A DNA stretch of 64,000 bases from positions 372,001 through 436,000 of the forward strand of contig CAKUZW010000002.1 in assembly GCA_934718135.1 (NCBI GenBank), written 5' to 3'. The translations under genes were made by a program, and so were the position numbers. Positions 57,959 through 64,000 of the stretch are shown piece after piece. The stretch is from an uncultured Candidatus Melainabacteria bacterium. Its GTDB lineage: Bacteria > Cyanobacteriota > Vampirovibrionia > Gastranaerophilales > Gastranaerophilaceae. Within the stretch, counting starts at the first letter, position 1; the number at the start of each line of letters is the position of its first letter. Under the pieces are notes generated by a model. That model was not told the origin of the DNA. It did no database searches and saw only the letters and a list, made by a program, of their open reading frames with translations.

Positions 57959-58750
57959 CTAAACTCCCCTCATTTTTGGTTTATTTAAATTAATGGAAAT
58001 CCCTAAAATTGTAAGGACTTTAAATTTTTGTCCTCCTATTTTATTATTCTTAAGTGAGAAGATTTTTTCTTTCTAAATAGTAAATAATCTCTAATTTGAC
58101 CTTTGCTCAAAAACAAATTTTTCATCTTACTTACAGTATCCATCTCTTTAATCGGAAGACTCGCCATCTCGTTCTATCAAATTCCCTAAATATTTTCTCT
58201 ATCAATAAATTATTTATTATGCTAGATAAAAAGCTTAATAATAATTTCTGTTACTCTTTACATTCTAAGCAAATCAATAAAAATAATAAATTAGCCATAT
58301 GGCTAATGACATATTTGATATAACGTTTAAAATATTCCTTGAATTTAGTTATAGCCGGAAGTAATACGTATTAAAAAGTGATACGTAATAAGTAGTTCGT
58401 ATTTAACTAATTTCGAATTGACTCTACCACCCACCATAATATACATCGTTCTCTTAAATCCAATACCTTTATAAAGAGAGGGATAAATATAAACACACAG
58501 TGCAATGTAAAGTTAAAGAATTTTAAAAAGTCGGAAATGTTTAAGGTATAGCAAAAACAATTCTTTATCAGTTATAACTTGAAATTTACTTCTCTCTAGT
58601 ATAAAGTTACAAAAATACTTGCAGTTTAATCTCTTTTAACAGTTGGTTTGAATATAGCGAGAGTGGAATCCGAACCCATAAAAATACATTATAAAAAAAG
58701 AAAAAATTTAATAGCTTCAAGTTTGATAGCCCTTAGTAGTGCTGATTCTT
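57959..58750. other. Gene-free AT-rich region with palindromes
   Basis: No credible gene: the only longer frame (75 codons from 58096) lacks a ribosome site and has no protein-like pattern. Present are a perfect 18-bp palindrome with arm ATTAGCCAT (58290-58307), a 12-bp palindrome TAATACGTATTA (58362-58373) followed by more TACGTA copies, and GAATCCGAACCC near 58667, which looks like a tRNA T-arm. The region probably carries the glycan operon's promoter and the junction of the next cassette. Confidence 0.5.
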
Positions 58751-58858
58751 TTAAATTTTTTCTTTTTGGAGTTCAACTTCTTTAATAATTTCGCTAGCTT
58801 TTGTGTTAGCTTTAGTCAATATTTTATCTTCTAATTTTTTGATTACCTTTTTAAACAT
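58751..58858 (-). CDS. 35-aa peptide under WYL-cassette operator
   Basis: A 35-codon frame with AAAGGAG 8 nt before the ATG. The peptide is one amphipathic, Lys/Glu-rich helix (MFKKVIKKLEDKILTKANTK, then ASEIIKEVELQKEKI). A CGACA-N5-TGTCG operator lies 45 bp upstream, matching the one in front of the ATPase gene, so both units are probably controlled by the cassette's WYL-type regulator. Its size and helix suggest a partner or signalling peptide; function unknown. Confidence 0.55.
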   Translation of the reverse strand: MFKKVIKKLEDKILTKANTKASEIIKEVELQKEKI

Positions 58859-58903
58859 AAATATTCTCCTTTACCTATATATTTAATAATATAAGCAAAT
58901 TAC

Positions 58904-58918
58904 GACATATTTTGTCGG
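58904..58918. promoter_or_regulatory. Candidate WYL-regulator operator, site 1
   Basis: CGACATATTTTGTCG: five-base inverted arms CGACA/TGTCG with a 5-bp centre. 13 of 15 bases match the site at 61203-61217. It lies upstream of the 35-aa peptide gene. Confidence 0.65.
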
Positions 58919-58932
58919 GGATATATGAAAGG

Positions 58933-59908
58933 TTATTCATATAAATTTAGGATTTTTGCAAGGCTATTTTTATATTCGCAGATTAATTCCTTCGGTGTCA
59001 CTATTTTTACTTTATCTTCCCATTTATATAAATTCCAACAAATTTCTGTCATACCACTCGATATAAATGTTACACTTATAGAACCATCACCATTTTCTTT
59101 CAATTTTTGAGTTGAATAAAAATGATAACTTAAAACATCATCTCTGACGCTTTTGGCAAACAATAATTCAACTTTTTTAGGTTGTGAATTAAATATCCCA
59201 AAAGATTGCTGTGAATATTGTTTTAAATCAAAGTTTTCATCTTTTTCAAAAAACTCATCAAGTTTTTTATATTTTTAATTTTTGAAATTGTGTATTTGAA
59301 AATTTCTTTTGAATACTCATCAAAACCTACCAGATAGTTCTTTTTCCAATATTGAATCCCATAATGGTGAATAGTTGCCTTAAATTTGTATCCATTAGAA
59401 TTTGTATAATCAAATTCTAATTTTTTTTGTTCTAAAATGGCTTGTGATATTATTTCGTAAGTTTTGGGCTCGGTATTTTCTTTATAATGCTGTCTTATAG
59501 CATATCCTTGTGCTTCCAATAAATATTGAATATCTGTTTCAAGTGAATTTGATGATTTTGGGTTAATAGATTTAATTTTAGATATTAATTTTTCAAGTTT
59601 ATCTTTTCTGGTATTATCATTAATTAATTCTTTTAATTGTTCTAACAAACAGAAATCGTCGCAAGAAAAAATTATTAATGGATTAATTGTTCCTTTTTTA
59701 AGTCTAAAATGTTTTTTCTATCAGTTGAAATTTCAACAGTTTCAATTTTATCTCCAAACTGTTCCACTAAAATTGACATCATACGTTCTAATCGTCTGCG
59801 ATTAAAACCATACATTTCTTGCAATTCATCATAAGTTTTACCAGTATATGAATTTTGCAAAACTAATAATAAATCTAATAATTCGTTTAATTTTTCAGTT
59901 CTAGACAT
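58933..59908 (-). pseudogene. WYL-domain transcriptional regulator spread over three frames
   Basis: Three successive frames encode one regulator. The first holds an N-terminal HTH (RTEKLNELLDLLLVLQNS...TYDELQEMYGFNRRRLERMM). The second is the WYL ligand domain (YEIISQAILEQKKLEFDY then YWKKNYLVGFDEYSKEIFKYTISKI). The third is the WCX dimer domain (STQKLKENGDGSISVTF, LYKWEDKVKIVTPKEL). Each junction lies in an A6 run that forms a -1 slippery heptamer: A AAA AAG (59699-59693) and A AAA AAC (59268-59262). Two -1 shifts give exactly 326 codons, a normal length for the family. It may be decayed, frameshift-translated, phase-variable, or carry two homopolymer sequencing errors. Confidence 0.75.
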
Positions 59909-59923
59909 TCTTACTTGTTATTT

Positions 59924-60409
59924 TTAAAAGTTTCCTATTTTAAAACCATGAACGATAGAATGTTCTGCGGCTGTTAACAATATTAAATTATTAATACTAT
60001 TATCATTGCCATCGTTTGTAATATGATGTACATGATAGCCATCACCTTCAACTTTATTTAAAAAAGTATAAGCAACAAAATTGTAGATATAGTCTTTTCT
60101 TAAATTTTGGTTTTCTAACACTAAATAACCAAATTTGATTTTGCCGGTTTTAGGATCTATTTCTTCTGTTTGATGTTGGATTTTTCCTTCAAATTTTATT
60201 CTGCCTAAATTACTAACTAAATATTTAGGATTTAATAGGAATTCTTGCCAAATTTCGCCATTCAAATCGTTTTCATCATAATTTTTTGAGGCATACGTTT
60301 TTCTAATTGCTTCTTTATCCTCAATTTTATCATACTCAATTAACTTTTGTTGTAAGTTAAATAATTGTTTTACATATTCTTCTTGTGTAACGGTTCTATC
60401 AAGATGCAT
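59924..60409 (-). CDS. NUMOD4/HNH-type endonuclease-like protein
   Basis: 161 residues. After a helical N-terminus comes the NUMOD4-like block IWQEFLLNPKYLVSNLGRIKFEGKIQ. It is followed by GYLVLENQNLRKDYIYNFVAYTFLN and the HNH-like GYHVHHITNDGNDNSINNLILLTAAEHSIVHG, with the His-His, Asn and final His in place. Such proteins are homing-type or phage/defence-associated nucleases. AGGGAG precedes the ATG. It lies 15 bp before the WYL regulator in the same operon. Confidence 0.82.
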   Translation of the reverse strand: MHLDRTVTQEEYVKQLFNLQQKLIEYDKIEDKEAIRKTYASKNYDENDLNGEIWQEFLLNPKYLVSNLGRIKFEGKIQHQTEEIDPKTGKIKFGYLVLENQNLRKDYIYNFVAYTFLNKVEGDGYHVHHITNDGNDNSINNLILLTAAEHSIVHGFKIGNF

Positions 60410-60456
60410 AATTTATCTCCCTTTCATTCAATAAAATCATAAATGTGGCTAACAAA

Positions 60457-61161
60457 TCAAATATTGTCTGACAAATCAATTTCTTCAAATTTAAAAACTT
60501 TATAATTGTATTTCAAACTAAAAACCCCGCAATTAAGAGTTAAACTTTTCAGTGTCCACAGCGAATAAACATCATCGGCACTATGTTTTATGTCAATAAT
60601 TATATCTGAGAAATTTTTTATAGTTTTAGAGATAACAACATCATTCACAAAGTCAGTATTGCCTAAATTTATAAATAATATTGATTTATATTCATATATT
60701 AATTGTTTAAATTCAGCTAAAATTTTATTTACGGAAGCATTCCCTAATGAGAAATTCTTTAAATTATCAATAAAAATATAATTAGGTTTTTTAGTTGCCA
60801 AAAGTCTTTTTAATTCTGTTAAATCGTTAATATTATTATCAGATAATGTTATATTCCAAGTTTTTATTTCATTTTTTGATTTTTCAAAATCATTATTATC
60901 TGAATTAAGTGTAATTAATTCCATAAAAAATCTTTTTTGATAAAAATTATCCTGCAAATATAAACAGTTTTTATGGTCTATCGCAAATTGTTTTACTAAA
61001 TTTAAAAATAATTTACTACACATTGTGCCGGAAAAAGTTATTATAGAACCTTTATCGCATTTTGATAATTCGTTGTTTAAATATTCATATTGTGTTTTTA
61101 TAGGTTCCTTTGGAATATTTGTCATTTCTTCAAAAACTGTGTCAATAAGTAAATCATTCAT
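60457..61161 (-). CDS. DnaB/RecA-like ATPase-fold protein with degenerate Walker A
   Basis: 234 residues from the ATG with AAGGAG 9 nt upstream; a longer frame runs through the operator and is rejected. The layout follows a DnaB-type helicase core: GSIITFSGTMCSKLFLNLVKQFA in the Walker A position (but without GK[ST]), a switch-like stretch, KKPNYIFIDNLKNFSLG as Walker B, and a final beta sheet (LTLNCGVFSLKYNYKVFKF). The missing P-loop lysine context suggests loss of ATP hydrolysis or a distant family. First gene of the cassette, directly behind an operator. Confidence 0.55.
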   Translation of the reverse strand: MNDLLIDTVFEEMTNIPKEPIKTQYEYLNNELSKCDKGSIITFSGTMCSKLFLNLVKQFAIDHKNCLYLQDNFYQKRFFMELITLNSDNNDFEKSKNEIKTWNITLSDNNINDLTELKRLLATKKPNYIFIDNLKNFSLGNASVNKILAEFKQLIYEYKSILFINLGNTDFVNDVVISKTIKNFSDIIIDIKHSADDVYSLWTLKSLTLNCGVFSLKYNYKVFKFEEIDLSDNI

Positions 61162-61197
61162 AACGCCATCTCCTTTTATATGTTTATAATAAAAGGT

Positions 61198-61222
61198 AAA
61201 TCCGACAAATATTGTCGGATTT
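61198..61222. promoter_or_regulatory. Candidate WYL-regulator operator, site 2
   Basis: A perfect inverted repeat: AAATCCGACAA (61198-61208), 3-bp centre, TTGTCGGATTT (61212-61222). It lies ~36 bp upstream of the ATPase-like gene, over its promoter. The core matches site 1 near 58.9 kb. Confidence 0.75.
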
Positions 61223-61254
61223 TTTATAAAATCGTTAAAAAAGATTTTTTTCAA

Positions 61255-61570
61255 AATAGACTTTTGTACTCATACGTATTTTTTTACTAAAAATTAGTAT
61301 TTATAGAGATATTAGGCAAATTTTATTAAAACAATAGAAATATTTTTCATTTTCAAAGCCCAGCAAAAGTCCAATTTCGTCCAGTTTGAATTTTGACAAT
61401 CACTTTACTTCCGACCGACGAAATGCCGATGGATTGCCACGCTTCGTTCGCAATGACATGATTTTTCAACTTTCAAATTGGACTTTTGTAATTTAACATA
61501 CAGAACAAGATATAATTAACTATAAGATGGAGATTGTATTATTTTATTGCTCCTGTTGCTTTTAATACAG
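61255..61570. repeat. MITE-like element with 14-bp terminal inverted repeats (61364-61488)
   Basis: No gene is seen. CAAAAGTCCAATTT (61364-61377) and AAATTGGACTTTTG (61475-61488) are perfect inverted ends of a 125-bp unit. Its inside carries GGATTGCCACGC and GTTCGCAATGACATG, a fragment of the family A-type repeat. No target-site duplication is evident. The rest is plain AT-rich sequence. Confidence 0.6.
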
Positions 61571-61842
61571 TTATTGCATAGCTGAATCCAATTCTTCACA
61601 AAAAGAACTATAATAAAAATGAGTCTCATATAATATACTTAGCATTTCAGTTAATTCCCGAGTATCTAATCCTAAATCTCTATTAATTTCAATTTTTTGT
61701 TTTATTTTATAAATTTTGTCTTTTAATTTCTCTAATTGATATAAAAGAAGGTGCTGAAGAGTTAAAAGACAAGGCACATGAAGCAAAAGAAAAACTAGAT
61801 GAAAAACTTGCAGAACACAAAGAGAAAAATGAAGATGAATGA
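61571..61842. pseudogene. Fragmentary coding remnants (3' end of a Lys/Glu-rich gene)
   Basis: On the plus strand, codons up to 61842 read KEGAEELKDKAHEAKEKLDEK then AEHKEKNEDE-stop, a typical amphipathic stress-protein-like tail, but no start can be found upstream. On the minus strand an overlapping frame (61571-61786) ends HFYYSSFCEELDSAMQ. The two cannot both be intact; a junction of two gene ends is likely. A strong terminator follows. Confidence 0.4.
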
Positions 61843-61854
61843 TTTCATTCTCAC

Positions 61855-61884
61855 TAAAGACCCTATTTAGGGTCTTTACGTTTA
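61855..61884. terminator. Rho-independent terminator
   Basis: TAAAGACCCTA and TAGGGTCTTTA pair perfectly around TT, after the remnant and before the NTF2-like gene. Confidence 0.82.
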
Positions 61885-61903
61885 TTTATGATAAACTGGG
61901 ATT

Positions 61904-62287
61904 ATGGAAAGAATTGATGATTTACTAAAATCATATATCGAATCAGTTAATACTTCTGATGAAAAACTTTTTAGAGAAATATGGGATCGAGAGGGTTCAA
62001 TATCGTTTATCCATCCTAAGGGGTATGCTATTGGATTTGAAGAGATAGTTGAGCATTTTCGCTTGGGGCGAATGAGTACAAATTTTTCCAATAGAAATTT
62101 TAAAATAAAAGACATAATGATAAAATATTATGGTAATACGGCATTTTTAGAATTTCGCTGGGATTTTTTTGCAACGGTGAAAGATACGAATGACGAAATC
62201 CATAATGAAGGGCGAGAAACTCAATTCATCGTTCTTCGTGATAGTGGTTGGAAGTTCAGTAATATCCATTGTTCCTTAGAAGAGTAA
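61904..62287 (+). CDS. SnoaL/NTF2-like domain protein
   Basis: 127 residues with the cone-shaped NTF2-like fold pattern: helix DDLLKSYIESVNTSDEKLFREIW, then GSISFIHPKGYAIGFEEIVEHF and strands IMIKYYGNTAFLEFRWDF...TQFIVLRDSGWKFSNIHCS. This is the DUF4440/SnoaL-like type, which includes small-molecule isomerases and many uncharacterised proteins. A weak hexamer TAAACT ends 6 nt before the ATG with no Shine-Dalgarno. It is convergent with the next gene. Substrate unknown. Confidence 0.72.
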   Translation: MERIDDLLKSYIESVNTSDEKLFREIWDREGSISFIHPKGYAIGFEEIVEHFRLGRMSTNFSNRNFKIKDIMIKYYGNTAFLEFRWDFFATVKDTNDEIHNEGRETQFIVLRDSGWKFSNIHCSLEE

Positions 62288-62299
62288 TGAGCAAAAAAT

Positions 62300-62710
62300 C
62301 TAAAACTGTTTTAGCATTTCTCGTTGTTTTTGGACTGCATTTTGGTATTGTTTCATTCTGCAAACATCCCTGCCTCCTGTTGTTTCTGTCCAAGTTGCAG
62401 TAGTTGTTCTTTTTACAACGGCATGTCCTCCACATTCATCGATGTATTTTTTTATTGTATAGACTTGTTGACATTTTCCTGCAGTGTACATGTTTTTTGC
62501 TTTTTGATAAGAATATTTAGCGTAATCTTCTGGTGAAATAACAAGATAATTTGTTGTTGCTTTCGCTGGCCCACAACGCCAACCACAACTCTCTTTCGGT
62601 GGTTTGTTTGGTACAAATGGAATGTTTCCACACATGTACTCTGTTTCTGCATGAACTGATGTTGTGAATAATAAACAAAATAGTATTGTTAATAGTGTTC
62701 GAAATTTCAT
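62300..62710 (-). CDS. Small secreted cysteine-containing protein
   Basis: 136 residues with a signal peptide (LLTILFCLLFTTSVHA). The mature protein has seven Cys (MCGNIPF, ESCGWRCGP, GKCQQ, DECGG, VCRMK) that could form disulfides, and a basic helical tail (QYQNAVQKQREMLKQF). TAGGAG lies 7 nt before the ATG. No known family. Confidence 0.68.
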   Translation of the reverse strand: MKFRTLLTILFCLLFTTSVHAETEYMCGNIPFVPNKPPKESCGWRCGPAKATTNYLVISPEDYAKYSYQKAKNMYTAGKCQQVYTIKKYIDECGGHAVVKRTTTATWTETTGGRDVCRMKQYQNAVQKQREMLKQF

Positions 62711-62839
62711 ATATTTCTCCTAATTATAGGTAATATTATAGTGAAAATTCTGTAATATGTAAAATTAAAAAATATCGAAGAAGGGATTCTGCCTAATTAT
62801 TTTTATTAAGATACAATAAAAGATTGTTTATTTAGTACA

Positions 62840-62879
62840 TATAATATAAAATTAGAAAGTACAAGAGTAATGAGGGAGA
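62840..62879 (+). promoter_or_regulatory. Promoter -10 and ribosome site of MFS gene
   Basis: TATAAT (62840-62845) without a clear -35, then a ~30-nt leader with GAGGGAGAG shortly before the ATG. Confidence 0.5.
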
Positions 62880-62883
62880 GAGA

Positions 62884-64000
62884 ATGGACGGGATTAAGAA
62901 AAAGTTTGGACCATTAGCAAATTTAGAATTTGATAAATTGTTTTTAGGTCAGGTATTTTCGCATTTTGCGGATGCAATTGTGCAGTTTTTGCTTGTGGCA
63001 ATTTTATTACAGTTGTCTGGAAGTGCAGGAAAATCAATTGCGGTAATGTTTTTTGTTTTTCTGTTGCCACAATTTTTATTAAGTCCGTTTTCTGGTGCCC
63101 TTTGCGACCGATTCTCAAGAAAAGCCATTCTTTCTACAAGTTGTTTATTTAGGGCGATAACTGTCGGTGCTATAATTTTTTTAACCCCTAAATTATCTCA
63201 AAATTTAATTTATGCATTTGCATTTGTGTTGGGAACAGGGGCAGCATTTTTCTATCCTGCAAAAATGTCAGCTGTTACAAATGTTGTTAAAAGTGAACAG
63301 TTAAAATTCGCAAATGCTTTAACATCTTCGATTGGTGCAATTGCATTATTATTTGGAGCTTTTGCGGCAAATTATTTGATAAGTCTTGGAAACCTTCAGG
63401 CTTTTTCTATTGTTGCAAGTATGTATTTAATTGCTTCAATTTTGACCGCAGTTATTAAATTCTCAATCCCGCAAAATTATTTTGTAAAAAAAGAAAAAAC
63501 AAACGATATGATTGTTGCGTTGAACTACTTGAAAAAACATAAAAAAGCATTATACTTGGTTGGTTTAACTATTTGTCTGCAATTTATCGTTGCAGTGTTT
63601 TCAAACGGTTTAAATGCCTTGATAACAGATTACTATGGGTTAAGTTTTTCCGATTTAACTTATTTAAGAACTCTTTTGGGGATAGGTATAGTTGCAGGTA
63701 TGGGAGCGACTATTTACTTCGCAAGAATAATGAGAATCCCGCACTTATTTGCAAGTGGTTTTAGCGTATTATGTTTGGCTCTTATTACAGCCCCTCTTTG
63801 TAAAACAATGGAAAGTGCTTGGATGTGGCTTATCCCTATTGGAATGGCAGATGCGGTTGTAATTGTAATGTTAGATACTATTTTGCAGAAAATCACTCCT
63901 GACAGAGTTCGTGGTAAAATTTTTGGTTTAAATTTAACAGCAAGCACCTTGAGCTTTTTAATTGGAACAGCAATTGTTGCGCATATTGTAGGATTTATCA
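62884..64000 (+). CDS. MFS transporter (3' end outside window)
   Basis: The frame runs from an ATG behind GAGGGAGAG to the window edge without a stop, giving at least 372 residues. About ten hydrophobic helices are visible. The loop between helices 2 and 3 reads GALCDRFSRKAILSTS, a form of the MFS G-x3-D-R-x-G-R-[KR] motif, and the start EFDKLFLGQVFSHFADAI is typical of the EntS-like/MFS_3 branch of efflux permeases. A repeat of the loop motif appears as PDRVRGKIFGLN near the right edge. Substrate unknown; drug or siderophore export is common in this branch. Confidence 0.85.
   Translation, partial: MDGIKKKFGPLANLEFDKLFLGQVFSHFADAIVQFLLVAILLQLSGSAGKSIAVMFFVFLLPQFLLSPFSGALCDRFSRKAILSTSCLFRAITVGAIIFLTPKLSQNLIYAFAFVLGTGAAFFYPAKMSAVTNVVKSEQLKFANALTSSIGAIALLFGAFAANYLISLGNLQAFSIVASMYLIASILTAVIKFSIPQNYFVKKEKTNDMIVALNYLKKHKKALYLVGLTICLQFIVAVFSNGLNALITDYYGLSFSDLTYLRTLLGIGIVAGMGATIYFARIMRIPHLFASGFSVLCLALITAPLCKTMESAWMWLIPIGMADAVVIVMLDTILQKITPDRVRGKIFGLNLTASTLSFLIGTAIVAHIVGFI

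Noticed and set aside
58096..58323. 75-codon plus-strand frame in the gene-free region
   Set aside because: No ribosome site or promoter spacing, low-complexity AT-driven composition and no family pattern.
58655..58690. tRNA-like 3' end (GAATCCGAACCC) on the minus strand
   Set aside because: No matching acceptor 5' strand, D-arm or anticodon arm could be found at the right distance, so it is at most a tRNA fragment or chance match.
61571..61786. 71-codon minus-strand frame as an intact gene
   Set aside because: It overlaps a convincing plus-strand coding tail and has no ribosome site; recorded only as part of a remnant region.

Overview
The window is AT-rich bacterial chromosome with dense genes, standard stop codons and a Gram-negative-type envelope (outer-membrane barrel protein, BamE-like protein, MsbA-like exporter fragment). 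An SLH-domain protein, a plant/cyanobacterial-type glutamate-cysteine ligase, flagellar genes and many prepilins with the A|FTLAE signature point to a gut lineage of Candidatus Melainabacteria/Vampirovibrionia, most likely Gastranaerophilales. That assignment rests on protein character, not on a marker tree. No tRNA, rRNA or CRISPR array was seen.

Layout. 1-2.8 kb: end of an operon (MMPL-type exporter, methyltransferase, LpxL-like acyltransferase) resembling the tailoring/export part of aryl-polyene or flexirubin loci. 2.8-45 kb: housekeeping genes (rpsR-ssb-rpsF, dapF, deoC, flhB with a sigma-28-like gene, two amino-acid permeases, glyQ, ctpA, tdk, ispE, rsmA, gshA, rbgA-rplS, pyk, udk-like, alaS). 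These are interrupted five times by one repeated module: a prepilin gene on the minus strand facing a small DNA-binding-type gene on the plus strand. 45-49.7 kb: a UvrA-like ATPase and a scar region of gene remnants (SDR, GNAT, tyrosine integrase, ABC exporter). 49.7-58 kb: a nine-gene surface-glycan operon (the exporter fragment would be a tenth gene). 58-62 kb: an accessory cassette (35-aa peptide, WYL-type regulator in three frames, HNH protein, DnaB-like ATPase) bracketed by two near-identical operators. 62-64 kb: NTF2-like protein, secreted Cys-rich protein and the start of an MFS transporter.

The strongest candidate for an undescribed system is the prepilin/regulator divergon. All five prepilins have their own divergent regulator. 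At four loci a different palindrome sits on or next to a pilin promoter that fits the consensus with a 17-bp spacer (TTGACA or TTGCAT, then TATAAT, TATTAT or TACAAT). The prepilins share a cysteine pattern and a C-terminal R-R-A-G-W-E-I-D-[KS]-x-Y-P-W-like end. Two of them carry interspersed palindromic repeats in frame within the leader, before the FTLAE cleavage site. This looks like a set of separately switchable pilin subunits.

The second candidate is the WYL/HNH/ATPase cassette. Its regulator becomes one 325-codon frame if -1 shifts occur at two slippery heptamers (A AAA AAG and A AAA AAC). The same 15-bp operator type lies in front of the ATPase gene and in front of the 35-aa peptide gene.

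A third, window-wide observation is that about a dozen genes have a -10-like hexamer ending 6-8 nt before the start codon with no Shine-Dalgarno site. This suggests frequent leaderless mRNAs, including those of the pilin-linked regulators.
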